Assembly (NCBI GenBank): GCA_015680905.1
Contig: CM027385.1
Coordinates: 27,100,501-27,164,500 of the forward strand
From: Coptis chinensis
Taxonomy: Eukaryota; Streptophyta; Magnoliopsida; Ranunculales; Ranunculaceae
Reading direction: 5' to 3'
Length of the DNA stretch: 64,000 nt
The notes under the pieces were generated by a model. That model ran no database searches and was not told the DNA's origin. It worked only from the letters and a program-made list of their open reading frames with translations. Positions 1-10,805 of the stretch are shown one piece after another; positions within the stretch are counted from its first letter, which is position 1; the number at the start of each line of letters is the position of its first letter. Position numbers and translations under genes: made by a program.

Positions 1-1170
1 TCAAGAACAATTGCTAGCAAGACCCATAAGCGGTTCCTAGCCTACGTGTATGATCACCTCATGAAACCAAGCACCATAAGTAGTGCTTTGGAACAAATCT
101 TTGAAAACTATTATTGGTATTATTATAGGAGATGTCATCTCAAAATTACGCTTCTGGAATAGCTATGAATGATCTGGAAACTACCCGTAGAAAACTGGAT
201 TTTTCGGTCCACGGAAGTCAGGCTGGCGCCTTCATTATAGAGTCAGTCGCTCTGAAATTTTAGAATTCCAGTGTGTTTTAGCTGGTCACGCCAACTCTCT
301 AGGTCCAGTAGATGAGGGTGGTCGCTCAATATGCTGGCCTTCGAGCAAAATTCAGAACAAAAATATCTGAGCCTTGAAAGCGCTCTGTAGAAAGCCTTGA
401 AAAGCGCTTTCGGAGTTGCTGAAAATTGAAAAATGAGGCTAAAAGCGTGAGGAAAGTGAAAGGTGAGTGATGGAAGTTAGGTGTAGTGTGGGTTGTGAGT
501 GTAGAATGAATGAAGTTTATATAAAATCATCTTTGGAATAGATAACACCACCCCCCAAACAGTTTGGGAAGGTGGGATCAACATTAACTAATCGCGACAA
601 TGAAAATAACGACATTATATTCATATTGTCATTCAAACAACATTTCACTACAAAAGTCAAAATTAACTACGGAATTTAACAACGTAACATCCTATCTACT
701 AAAAATAATAAAAGACAACATCAAAACAACAAACAAGTAGAAATCTAGCTACTCTTCAAGGGAGCGAGGTGGGGGTAAGAATAGGAATTTGAGTGATCAA
801 GAATGGAAAAACCAAACACCCACCCCAACAAATTTTTGAAAAAGCGGGTTTGTAAAATTTGTTTTAAAACGATGGGTCTTTTAAAGTCAGATTCGAGACT
901 TGCTAGATTACTATTTTTATATATCTTTAAACTTTTTTACTTTTTATGAATTAGGTTTAATATAAAGGAAAACAATAAGCGATAAAGACATAATTCACAC
1001 CATAGAAACATGACTCAAAAACCGAGAAAACATGCAAGAGTGGAAAGCGTGAATTATGTGAAAGCGTGGACTTAGGATCCGGTACTTACAGCCACACACT
1101 CCATAGGGAGGGGCCGGTTACCTGAATGGTGCACTCAATAATATATTGAAATGAAAGGAAGTGCACCAAA
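1..1170 (-). other. F0 3' internal (post-pol) region, non-coding
   Basis: No gene is visible. Positions about 820-1,165 align closely by eye with 18,485-18,835 of F1, including the shared words aggatccggtacttacagcc and acctgaatggtgcac. Positions about 110-560 align more loosely with 16,100-16,500 (gtaggagatgtcatc, gggttgtgagtgtag). A C-rich run at 548-563 and another near 815-830 are G-rich on the element strand and resemble secondary polypurine tracts. Several GGTCGCTC-like words lie at 240-420. Confidence 0.7.
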
Positions 1171-1930
1171 CACGAAATTGAGTCGTTTATAGTCGGATAC
1201 TTTCGAGACTTTATCTAAACATATGTATGAACATGCGGTTTATCATATATCAACAACCGAAATAGTTGTGGATCATTCCATAAATAAATATCACAGCAAA
1301 CATATCCAAACACAATCAAGCACCAAGATTTCCTAGGGAATGACCTAGTGGAATGAAAGCGAAGCGGATAGACCTATAACATAACCGAGCATACACCTTA
1401 GGTTTCATCTTTGAAGCGAGAGGGTGTCCTAGTGAATAAATGTGGAAAAGTGAATGGTTGTGGAAGATATGGTGGATTAGGATAAGTTTTAGAGAAAAAG
1501 CATGGAAAAATGAGGATGTGGGTTTAGCACAAAACTCATTCATGGTGTAGTTAGGGACTGTCTCAAGTCTGAAAATGAAAGTGTCAAGTGGTTTATCCTT
1601 GGGAAGTATTTGTTTACTAGGTGGATTTAAAAATCATGAAGCACGGGGAGAAACTAAAGGATCGAAAGTGCAAACTTCGAGGTTCCTTTGAAAAGGTGGA
1701 GGGTGGGGAATATTGGTGATGGAAGGTGAATGATTCTCAGCTAAGCTCTCAAGTCCATATCAGAAATCTTGATATATACAAGACATTCCTCAATAGGTGG
1801 GTCAAAAGGATCTTTGGGATAACGATTGAAAAATTCATCTTCCGTCATAGCATCAAGGGATGAATGGTTGTTGGCAAGGGGGACTCTGAAGTGGTAAAGA
1901 AGTGGTGCAAAAGAGTTGCGGGGAATTCTT
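1171..1930. other. Unrecognised segment in place of pol in F0
   Basis: The similarity to F1 stops at about 1,165-1,175, where F1 would enter the 3' end of integrase. It resumes only in the protease at about 1,950. Between these points I see no RT, RNase H or integrase motif on either strand. The only open frame of note is 75 codons on the minus strand (1,543-1,316) and it has no recognisable domain. The stretch may be acquired DNA or very degenerate element sequence. I cannot tell which. Confidence 0.5.
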
Positions 1931-1963
1931 CTTCGATTTAGATCTACTACCGGGGAGTCATTG

Positions 1964-2587
1964 TTAAAGTCGGAATTTCGAAGGAAAGGAATTTGTTAAT
2001 TTGTTTCTCCGAAACATGTTTTTGAAGTAATCTTGAGCTAAGCTCTCGATCATGCTAACCTCTCCATTTGTAGGTGAATCGGGATACTGTGTCCTCGTTT
2101 TGAAAACATTTACCTCAACAGAAAGATGGCCAAAGGACAAGGACATCGAACCATCGCGGCAGTTTATGAGCGCGTTGGCAGTAGCCAAGAAAGGACGCCC
2201 TAAAATGATAGGTACAGAGTCGTTAGTGACTTCTGTGTCGAGGATAACGAAGTCGGCTGGGTAGTAAAAATTTTGGACTTTAACCAGCACGTTCTCAACC
2301 ACACCCTTAGGATACTTAATAGACCGGTCAGCTAATTGCAACGTCATTTTAGTAGGTTGCATCTCCTCTAGACCTATTTGTTTATACAAATAAAATGGGA
2401 GTAAGTTAACACTAGCCCCCAGGTCTAATAGCGCGGTCGTCGTGTGAGAATCTCCTAAGGTGCATTGTACAGTAGGACGACCAGGGTCCTTGTACTTAAC
2501 AATTCCATTATTTTCAGATAGCGTTGGGAATTGTTCTGTTAAAAAGGCGTCTTTTGGTATATTGGTCTTACGCCTAGTAGTACACAA
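1964..2587 (-). pseudogene. F0 retroviral-type aspartic protease region
   Basis: This open frame of 207 codons contains the Ty3/gypsy protease core: the active-site motif ALLDLGASVNLLP at about residues 53-65 and the downstream flap/ILGRPFLATANA motif at about residues 130-142. In an intact element the protease matures the Gag-Pol polyprotein inside the virus-like particle. It is followed within about 60 codons by a frameshift and then by the unrecognised segment, so it is not fused to any reverse transcriptase. It is nearly identical in layout to 23,440-24,147 of F1 and to 56,834-57,440 of F2. I call it a pseudogene because its gag partner is broken and pol is absent. Confidence 0.75.
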
Positions 2588-2689
2588 CTCCTTAAGAAAC
2601 TTAGCATGGTGTGGTAGCTTTTTAATAGCCGAGAAAGGGAAGGTTTATAGTTAGATTTTTTGAAAACGCGTTCCTAATCTCCTCATAAT

Positions 2690-4394
2690 TTGTATCCCTA
2701 GTTAACATGGCTAATTTTTTTGGAAACGGTGTTTTCTCTCTATAATTAGCATATGGATCAACAGGATGTTTAACCTTGGCTTTTTGTTTCTTAGGTTGTG
2801 GTTTAACCGGTACTCTCTACAGGTTGTAGGCTCTTGGGTTTCTATTTGGGTATCTAGTTCGATATCCGTTGTAGAAGTCTTGATGGGGTAACTATAGGCA
2901 TAGTTACTTTGTTATCAACCACTCTTCCAGAACGGAGAGTGGTGATGGCATTTAGCTCACCTACGGTTGTAGTTTCCGTACTAGTATTACCGTTTACCTC
3001 AAAGGCTGTGTTTGCTGTTCTAGGGTTGGGTATCGCTTGGCCTGGAAACACGCCTTTTGGTTGGGCTTTTTCTTGGGCTAACTGTTGGTTTAAATTATTA
3101 ACAGATTGTAGAATGTGTTGGTTAGATTGAGCCATGGTTTGGAAAAGTTGTTGGCTCACTTGTATGAAGGTGTCAAGACGATCCGGTTGTGTGGGTGTAG
3201 TAGTCACGGGTGGTGTGACTTGTTGGTTATTTATGGGCGGATTGTGATAGTTATTATTTACCGGAACGATACCTCTATTAGCATTATAATTATTATAACT
3301 ATATTGACCTTGTGCTTGACCTTGTCGAGGTTGTGCTTGGTTGTTATAATTATTATAATTATCCTGACCCTGTCCTTGTCCTGGTGGAGCTTGGTTATAA
3401 CTATGTGTTGGCCTAACATATTGATTATTGTACCCTGAAGGTGTGACTTGTTGGTTATTTCTCCAACCGAAGTTGGGATTTTGTCTCCAAGGGGCGTTAG
3501 GTTCACTATTAATGGAACAAGAATGTTCATAGGGCTATAGGACAGTGGGAGTTGGTATGCTCGGGACTCCAATGAAACTACATGGATTTGAATTTACATT
3601 CATGGCGGGGATAGGCTTTTTTGTTGTACGAGAAATGGCCTCAACCTTTTTAGTTAAAGATTCGATCAAATTTTTAAGTTCTAGATCGGGTTTCATCTCA
3701 AACATACCGCGGCCTTAAGCTGTTGAAGAAGAACTACAGGAGGGGGATATCATCACTACCCCCAATTGTTATTACGTTTAGTTTGATCTTCTAAAAATTT
3801 GTAAGCCTCAGAGGCTCCTTTACTTAGGAAACTACCCCATTCATTATGTCAATGACTTCTTTATGGTGGTGTAGAAGTCCTTTGAAAAAGGCACTAACTA
3901 ACGTGTCTTTTGCTAGGTTATGGTGTGGACACTCAATAAGCAAATCGGTGAAACGATTCCAAGCCTCTGAAAATGATTCATGAGGATTCTGTCGAAAGAA
4001 GTGAATCTTGGAAAGCATTTCATCCGTCTTTAGGGGTGGGTAAAAATGTTCCATAAACAATTTGAACAAGTTTGGCCCACGAGTCCACAGAATTAGGCGC
4101 TTGGGCAGTTAACCAAGACGCCGCCTTATCAGCTAAGGTGAAGGGGAATACCCTTAGTTTAATCTGTTCCGTACCAACCGTAGGATGGTGGAATGTTGTA
4201 AGGACTTGTTCAATCCTACGCATGTGTTGGTAAGGTTTTTCATGGTCTAGACCATGGAAAACGGGTAACAGATTAAATATGTTTGGGGGAATTCGAAAAT
4301 CCCCGTTAGATTACGCTAGAACGATGCAAGATTTAGGGCTATCGCTCAAAGCTTTATAAAAGTCAGAGAGAGGAGTCTCTCTTTCTTCAGCCAT
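2690..4394 (-). pseudogene. F0 gag, degraded
   Basis: The start codon is at 4,394, and the N-terminus MAEERETPLSDFYKAL parallels F1's. The open pieces at 4,223-4,020 and 4,069-3,824 hold the retrotransposon-gag core (MRRIEQVLTTFHHPTVG; LADKAASWLTAQ). Pieces at 3,572-3,258 and 3,207-2,854 hold the low-complexity spacer before the protease. An early in-frame TAA lies near 4,310. Around 3,570-3,600, where F1 and F2 encode a CX2CX4HX4C zinc knuckle, the frame is shifted and the knuckle is lost. Gag is the structural protein of the particle and this copy cannot make it whole. Confidence 0.75.
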
Positions 4395-4947
4395 AATATC
4401 AGGTGTAGTGTGTGAAATTCTAGATAGGCGTGTTGTATTTATTTCTACGAAAAACAAGCCTGATTATACTAGAATTAAAACTCCTCTCGATTTAAGATGC
4501 GAGGAGTGGAAGAAGGAGTACCTGAATGCCTCCTTGCACAGCGTTTGAATAAGCGTCTTGTTTGGCGTGTTCAAAGTGTATATAAGAGATTAGAACACGA
4601 AAAACTTGACAACTTCGAAGTTCAAATCAAACCGTGGAAATCACGGAATTTCAGAGGGAGGCTGATCTTATCTTTAGAAGCGGGCGCTTCAAGGCAAAGT
4701 CGAAGCTCTCAAGAAGATAGCTGGTCGCTCTCTTTGAAGCGTGGCCTTGTATAAACGAAGTCCATGGAAGAAGATAGCGGGTCGCTCTCTTTGAAGCTGG
4801 CTTCAGATCGTTTTCTCGCGGAATTTTTCCAAAACTGAAACGGCAACCACGGTATGAATCAAACAAGGGTGGGTGGGTGAAATGGGACTTAAAATAACTA
4901 ATTATATTATGAAAACAATGCTAAAAAGTGCAACTAAGATGGCCATT
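4395..4947 (-). other. F0 5' leader between LTR and gag
   Basis: These 553 bp lie between the 5' LTR and the gag start codon. On the element strand the LTR end is followed at once by AATGGCCATC, so a tRNA primer site would start TGGC, but I cannot assign the tRNA. Two related words (GGTCGCTCTCTTTGAAGC) lie at about 4,723-4,741 and 4,771-4,789. F1 lacks the whole leader. Confidence 0.6.
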
Positions 4948-5853
4948 TGATAAATGTAAAATGAATAGCTTACCTACGAAATGAATGATGAATTCACAAC
5001 GTAAGTAAACTAAACTTTTCCTTTTACGTATCTATTATCAAATCTTCTACTCTCAATGCGAATTGCACTAAATGGAGTACGAAGTTCGTTCCACTCCTAG
5101 TTCCCTAGCATGGATTGTTTTCTTAGTCTAACTAGTCGCTCTTAAGTCAATGATCGAAATCTAATTAATAACTATGAAATGATAACAAACAATAATGGAA
5201 TTTAGATCTATAAATCGAAATTGTCAAAATAACTATTTTTATTATCTAATCAATCAAGAACAATAATTTGAGAGTTTAATCTAAAACAAGAATTGAAATG
5301 AAATTAAACTTAATTAATCTAATGAAAACTAGATCTAGAATTAAGGTTTAATGGAGGCTAACTAATCTAATTTATTTTCTAACCTAACTATCTACCATTA
5401 ACAATGAACTAAGCTTTTGTTTTATACATTCAGATCAAAAATCGTGCATGGGCTTGGAGCCATATTTTGGGCCAGAGAATCAGGCCCAAAACCCAATTCT
5501 TTCAGTCCAAAAAGGCCTCTTCAGCTACAGTTGACTTCCACAGACTTTTCGTCCACTTCTGCTCCTCTGATTGGGTCAAGGCTTGGACCATTGCAAAGCT
5601 CTTTCCGAGCCGGTCGTTTTGACATAAGGTAGGCCTCAATCCGAGGTCTGAGTCCAAAGATATGGCATTCGGAAGTTCTGCTGACTTTTGCTCATTTATC
5701 TCGCTAAAGTGGCACATTTCTGCACATAATGGACTTTGAAGCCTGAAATGCATAAAAACGCGTAAGTAGTGTTAACTCTTACTTATTATTCACATAATTG
5801 GTCTAACAGTATGATTATTAAAGGGTTAAAACTACAGTTTTGGGCTCTTATCA
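4948..5853 (-). repeat. F0 5' LTR (TGATAA family), internally deleted
   Basis: The termini read TGATAA...TTATCA. At 906 bp this copy is much shorter than the 1,482-1,649 bp of the other copies. By eye, about 480 bp are missing near 5,150 (the join lies in a shared ATGA word) and about 100 bp near 5,690. It is placed as the 5' LTR of F0 because the leader and gag follow it on the minus strand. The outer flank is CATAT at 5,854-5,858, and its partner flank is outside the window. Confidence 0.8.
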
Positions 5854-7373
5854 CATATCCATCTTTCCAAGATAATGTCGGGCATGAATATGCATATCAG
5901 TAGAAGGTTCCTCTAGATGAGTTGTAACATTGCTAAAAATTGTTAAGTCGGAAAAGAAATAAAAAGTATGTCAGAGATAAAATTTTGATCGAGAAAAAAA
6001 ATAAACTAAAACAAAACAAAAAAATAAATGAACTCCTTACGTGTGGGACAATGCTAGAATATCCTGAAAGTTTGATTCTAAGTTTCTCCTAGTCCACTTC
6101 TTTTTAATTGGAGTCAAATCATCATTGACTCTTTGCTTTCTTTTGCTCCTCACCCTAAAACTTGGTGCTAAGGGGAATTCTCTTGATTCAGAAACACTAA
6201 TAGGAAGTGGAGTAATGACATTTATTGCCACATTTTGAGCTCGTTGTCTCTCTCTTCTTGTCCATTGGGCCAATGTTTAATTGGAAGGCGCTTTTTGAGT
6301 GTTTTTCCTCAAGCTTGAGGCTCACGAATTAGCACTTTTGTGTTCTCTATCTCTTCTTGTGCATTGGGCTAACTTGCGGTTAGAAAGCTAGGAAGGTATG
6401 AAAGCATTGGTTGGACTGACTTCAAGAGTTAACTGTGGAGGTGTGACGATAACCTCTTGAGCTGATTGGACTTGATGCTTCTCTTGCAACTGTTTGTTAA
6501 CAACCTGTATTTTGTATTTGATAAAACAATAAAGACATCACAAATTAATGTAACAAATATTGCATATATTGTGAAAATATAATACATGCCTTAGCATTGG
6601 ACAGACTAACAGTAATAGTTGACTGTGGAGGTGTCACCACCTCCTCATGAGCCGATTGGACTTGATGCGAACTTTTTTCTAAGGTTGACGTATTAGCACT
6701 TATGCACGCTCTCTCTCTCTCTCTTCTTGTGCGTTGGGCCAACTTTCACCTAGAAAGTTGCGAAGGTATGAAAGCATTTGTGGGACTAACTCTAAGAGTT
6801 AACTGTGGAGGTGTCACGACAATCTCTTGAGCTAATTGGACTTGATGGTTCTCATGCAATTGTTTGTTTATAACTTGTATTTTGTATTTGACTAAACGAT
6901 AAAGACATCACACGCCAAATCTTCGACCAATTCGCGATAACTACGAATCAATACAGGCACAAATTTTGATTAAAAAAAAAAAAACCTTCGACTTCAAACT
7001 ATGAATCCTAGCAAAACAAAAACCTCCCGACTAATAAAAAAACCTTCTTATATGAAACTACTATAAAACCTAACAATCAAACTTTGTAAATAAAGAGGAA
7101 TAATAGATCTGATTGGGGGTGACCTTTCCACTCTCTACCATGAAGTTTAATTTGACAGTGTTCAAGTATTTTCATTTGAAGATCATTGGAATTTCCGTAC
7201 AAAGCACTTAAAAATCAAGTAGCGCTAGTCATCTCATATCCTTCTCCAAATTGCCTTCTTTGTACCCCAACTATTATTAATGCCTCGCACAAATCACCAA
7301 CGAATTTGAAGAAGTTGAAAGTGAGCGAACGAATCATGATAGTTTACTAATCATAATAATTTATGTACTAATA
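5854..7373. other. Unrecognised inter-element DNA
   Basis: This is the only sizeable part of the window not explained by a named element. It is AT-rich and contains the repeated block described at 6,345-6,911. It also has minus-strand open pieces at 6,273-6,037 and 6,742-6,545 that share the peptide word MAQxTRRER. I see no known domain. It may be an eroded gene or transposon, or the real flank of the chromovirus insertion. Confidence 0.5.
6345..6911. repeat. Direct repeat (~197 bp, two main copies) with partial copies
   Basis: 6,345-6,541 and 6,712-6,911 are clearly similar: both run from cttcttgtgc(a/g)ttgggc through aactgtggaggtgt to aaagacatcac. A partial copy of the aactgtggaggtgt...ggacttgat core lies at about 6,615-6,670, and a partial copy of the cttgt(c/g)cattgggc core lies near 6,255. 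On the minus strand each core can be read as a similar peptide (HQVQ(S/L)A(Q/H)E followed by VTPPQ), which suggests the repeats derive from coding sequence. Confidence 0.65.
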
Positions 7374-7590
7374 TGTTGATGCAAGACAGTAACATGTTTC
7401 TAATTAGGATTAGGTTCTTATTATCTATTAGTCTGTTTTAGACTTAGGATATATTTAGCATTATTTCCAGAATATAATTAGTAACGTAGTAGTGTATATA
7501 AGAACATCGTAGGATGTAAACATTCATTCATTCAATATTATCAAAATCTTTTACATACCTTTTTACTTTTAATTCGCTTCCGCTTCGTTA
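7374..7590 (+). repeat. Chromovirus 5' LTR (approximate)
   Basis: This stretch lies directly upstream of a primer site and begins TGTTGATGCAAGAC. It contains a TATATAAG box at 7,495-7,502. The 3' end does not show a clear CA before the primer site, so the boundary is approximate. At about 217 bp it is short for a chromovirus LTR and the true start could lie further left. Confidence 0.5.
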
Positions 7591-7592
7591 AT

Positions 7593-7604
7593 TGGTATCG
7601 AGCC
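7593..7604 (+). other. Primer binding site, initiator Met-tRNA type
   Basis: TGGTATCGAGCC resembles the usual plant TGGTATCAGAGCC primer site (complement of the 3' end of initiator tRNA-Met) with one base missing. It lies just upstream of the gag start codon at 7,613. Confidence 0.6.
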
Positions 7605-7612
7605 AAGGTTCG

Positions 7613-7699
7613 ATGGCCCATCACGATGATGCTGAATTGCGTTCCTCGGACACAAATACGGGAGATTTCATCACCATGGCGGATGTAAATCATGCTATA
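7613..7699 (+). pseudogene. Chromovirus gag, first 29 codons
   Basis: The frame opens at ATG 7,613 (MAHHDDAELRSSDTN...) about 10 bp after the primer site and stays open to 7,699, where T1 begins. A second in-frame ATG lies at 7,676. The continuation is at 48,434, where the frame meets a TGA within a few codons and then reads on (RPSILESMCELIMEEK). Gag of this group forms the particle core. This fragment is functionally dead. Confidence 0.65.
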
Positions 7700-8384
7700 T
7701 GTAGGGGAGTTTCCGAGTATTCCCTTATCTTCCTCTGTGCCTTGTGATCTAGAAGCTTTTACTTGGTAGAGAAGGGATGAGATGATTTTCAGTTCAGAGT
7801 TGAACCGCCTGGCGGCTGCCTATGTATCTCCTTGTTTATTTAGGAGAATCAAACCCTATTTTGCGTAGTTCCTAAGAGTGAATCCCTATGGTTTATATAG
7901 AAAGAGTTTTGAGAGTCCTAATGTTAGGGCCATCTTCACCGCTTATGAGTTCCCTTCCATCTTTAGACTCTGCATTCCTATTAGGAATCCTCTCCTTATG
8001 GAAGTCTAAATCTAGACCATATCTTATGAGAGGTAGGTTTCTTTGTTGATCATAATGTCCAATCGTATATATGAAGATTATATCTAAAAGGTAACTCTTA
8101 AAGATATGCCATCACGATTCCTTCCTAATCATCAAAGATCACCCTCTTCAGTTTCCTTCTGTTTAGGAACTGTCCATATCAGTTCCTAATGACTTGGAGA
8201 ATTGTTATGCTTAGAGGCGGTCAGTCACGTGCCTGGCACATGCCTACTAAACACTCATGCTAAACATGAGATCACTTATTCGCAGAATTGATCCAATGGT
8301 GCTCGTCTCATTCTGGACATCTATAGTCCTGGGTTATTTCCTATACATGTGTCATCTATCCAATGACGGGAAATTGCCTTTACA
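7700..8384 (-). repeat. T1 3' LTR
   Basis: It reads TGTAGGGG...TTTACA on the plus strand, the reverse complement of TGTAA...CCCCTACA. It has the same length as 47,749-48,433 and the same family and layout as T2's LTRs. It is placed as the 3' LTR because a polypurine tract adjoins its inner (right) edge on the element strand. Confidence 0.9.
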
Positions 8385-8386
8385 GA

Positions 8387-8398
8387 TGCCCCCTCCCA
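8387..8398 (-). other. T1 polypurine tract
   Basis: The element strand reads ATGGGAGGGGGCATC immediately before the 3' LTR. This purine run would prime plus-strand DNA synthesis. T2 has a more degenerate version (gcacgagagggcgcatt) ending at 41,724. Confidence 0.7.
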
Positions 8399-8613
8399 TG
8401 CCATCTAGCATGTGGGTGCTTGAAGCGACACTGCTTTTGGCGCGAGAATCTTTTTTTCCTAAATAGTTGTTGGAACTACTTATGTACTCAACTAATTAAG
8501 GCTATGAAAAGACGGCCCGAACATACACGTCGTTTCCCGAAAAATGTAATGATGGCAGTTCTATCCCGAAAAGGCACAATGCTTGGGCTAATCGTAACTG
8601 TCTATCTTATCTG

Positions 8614-8621
8614 TATATAAA
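8614..8621 (+). promoter_or_regulatory. TATA box of the T1 antisense gene
   Basis: TATATAAA lies 117 bp upstream of the start codon at 8,738, between the 3' LTR and the antisense gene. T2 keeps the same box in the same relative place (41,490-41,497), which supports a dedicated promoter facing away from the 3' LTR. Confidence 0.6.
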
Positions 8622-9278
8622 GGATATAGTGAGAGAACCCTCATTATCTCTTCCCCTATCTTTTCCCTGTATACTGAACCCTTTGATCTCCCGTTTAGGG
8701 TTTAACCAAAACTCAAAACTTTCTCTCCTATCTGATCATGAATCCCAACTGGTCACTTATAAACTTCGGGGATCTCTCTTCCCTGGAACTGATCCGAGAG
8801 AAATTTCCCATCTCTGATGATATTGGTCTGGAGTGGGGGAGATTGTCTGATGAGTTGGCCTACAAGGAAGTAACGCTCATCACAATTGGTCAACTTAGGG
8901 CCAGACTTACCCTTCCCTTCCACCCACTGCTAAGAGAATGTCTGATTCACTTCAATCTTGCTCTTGGTCAAGCATCACCCTTGTTTTACAGAACTGTCAT
9001 GTACTCTGCCATACTGGCAAAGAGGCATGGATTCATTTTGAATTGTTGGGTGTTTGGGTATTTTTATGAGGTCCTACGTATTCGGGATCAATCTTACTTC
9101 TACCTCATGATCAGAGACAATAACTCTCCGATTGTCTTTTTCGAGGGGAAGCAGAGTGACGAGGGTTGGGTTGACCACATTCGTATGTTAGGTGATGCGT
9201 GGGACATTCATCCTTCTGATGCTGATGGTGAGCCAGTGGGAATTCCTATTCCCATAAAACACACTCATGCTCCAACCA

Positions 9279-9354
9279 TTAAGTCTATTTACTCACAAAT
9301 TTTGCAATCATTATAAGAGTCTTTCGACTAAATTTCTTTGATATTATTCCTTAG
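9279..9354 (+). other. Inferred intron 1 of the T1 antisense gene (donor mutated)
   Basis: T2 has a clean GTAAGT...CAG intron of 76 bp at the same place (40,827-40,752 on the minus strand). In T1 the length is also 76 bp and the acceptor TTAG is kept, but the donor reads TTAAGT. Removing it keeps the downstream frame, which confirms the intron's extent. Confidence 0.7.
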
Positions 9355-10390
9355 ATGACTCTTCCCCCTGGAATCAATTAACTGCAACTGATGCTGCTAC
9401 AGTGGACTTCATCTAGAAGATCCTTAAGGAACAAAGGATGCCTTGGGTGATAGTACCTGAACCCACCTACCTTTTTGAATATTTCAACATGTCTGCTGAA
9501 GAACTGCTGGAACTTGCCCCCGACTTTTCCCCTTTTGGGATAAATACTGTGAATTCTGGGCACATAGTACTTCCTCCTCCTGTAGATCAGGATGTTGGAC
9601 TTCTTCCTCCTCTAGTTCAGGATGAATCCTCTTTGAGTACTAGAAGAAGAGGAAACCGTAAAGAGAAGAGTTCTGTGGCAACCTCTAGTGATGCTGCGAC
9701 ATCGGGTTCAGTTCAGGAGCTTGCTGTCAGTGATGATTGTGTGATCACTGGTGGGAGGGGCCCTGAACTACCTCATGAACTGTTGGATGCTAGCAATTTT
9801 AAGAGGGAAGTATGTGCATCCAACCGTTCAAGACTGAAGAGAGCTGATCCTGCTCTTGCTTCTGATGTTGCCTCATCTGGTAAGAAGATAAAATTTCGCC
9901 CTCTCTTTGTGAATGAAGAAACACTTTTCAAGGTTCCTATGAGTATTCCCCATTCTGGTAAGTCTTTTGAGAAAGTAGTTGTGTCCTTACCAGTTCCAGA
10001 TCCTCCTATAGGTTCCGAACGAGCTGGTGACAATATACCCTTGACTGTTGACCCTTCCCTCCCTGATAACCGAAAGGGGAAGGGCATTGTCGAGACAACT
10101 GCTGTAACTGTTGCTCTCCCTCCTCCTCGATTTAGCGATAGGAGGAGGGTGAGTGATGACAATCCTTCTCGCCACAATCTCCAGATTCCCCTGAAAGGGA
10201 GATGATTCTGGAGATGAGGCATTGGGGCCAAACTGATGAACTTCGTGTTACCAACAAATACTCCATTAATGATGTTGATATCGGGCTTGAAGTTCTGGAA
10301 GTTGTGCGACTTCCTGTTGACAAAGCTGAAGCCAATATGGCTGGGAGTCTAGATCTGTCCTTTCACCGATCTGCCGTTTATCTTGCCAAG

Positions 10391-10463
10391 GTAAGACTTT
10401 CTTCTTTGTTCAATGTTCTGTTTCTCTCATTGTGTTACTTACACACTCTATATTCTTTTCCAG
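10391..10463 (+). other. Inferred intron 2 of the T1 antisense gene
   Basis: GTAAGA at 10,391 and a pyrimidine-rich TATTCTTTTCCAG acceptor ending at 10,463 flank 73 bp. T2 has a matching 74-bp GTAAAA...CAAG interval (39,059-38,986, minus). Splicing joins ...VYLAK to LVNNFLAMKEP in frame. Confidence 0.75.
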
Positions 10464-10805
10464 TTAGTGAATAACTTTTTGGCCATGAAAGAACCAATCT
10501 TTGTGGCCTCAGCCGATATAGCCACTGATGACATGGCTACTGGTGAGCTGATCTGGGCGAAAGAGGCTACTGAGAAAAGAGATGAGGAGCTGGAGATCCA
10601 GGTTGATCAGCTTTTGGCAAAAGAGAAGAAATTTGATACTAGTTTCAAGAACATGATAGATACGATCTCCAACCTCCAAAACTCTTTGGATAAAGCCCAA
10701 AAAGGAGCTGCTGATGTTGCCTCTTGGAAAGTGAAGTTCTTGGAAATGCGCTCCCACTTCACCACCCTGCAAGAAAAGCATGACCAAGTCCAAAGGGAAC
10801 TGCAT

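Larger units (their letters stand above)
1..5853 (-). mobile_element. F0: Athila-like LTR retrotransposon lacking RT/RNase H/integrase (5' part in window)
   Basis: Read on the minus strand, the order is 5' LTR (5,853-4,948), leader, gag, aspartic protease, an unrecognised stretch, then a 3' internal region that leaves the window at base 1. The family assignment follows from the LTR ends (TGATAA...TTATCA), the gag and protease motifs, and a 3' internal region that matches F1 at 16.1-18.8 kb. Where F1 carries RT, RNase H and integrase, F0 has only about 760 bp of unrelated DNA, so it could move only with enzymes supplied in trans. The 3' LTR is outside the window, so no target duplication can be checked. 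Confidence 0.8.

Noticed and set aside
3115..3438. Plus-strand open frame rich in Ile (107 codons)
   Set aside because: It is the complement of F0's repetitive Asn/Tyr-rich gag spacer (ataattattata repeats). The composition explains the open frame, and the same holds at 24,538-24,840.
7593..7604. tRNA-like sequences at primer sites (also 31,400, 47,724, 53,519)
   Set aside because: Only the complement of a tRNA 3' end is present, with no cloverleaf. They are primer sites, not tRNA genes.
9773..10231. 152-codon minus-strand frame, and similar ones at 10,132-10,335 and 10,509-10,876
   Set aside because: These are shadows of the antisense gene's exons. The spliced plus-strand reading explains the region better and is mirrored in T2.
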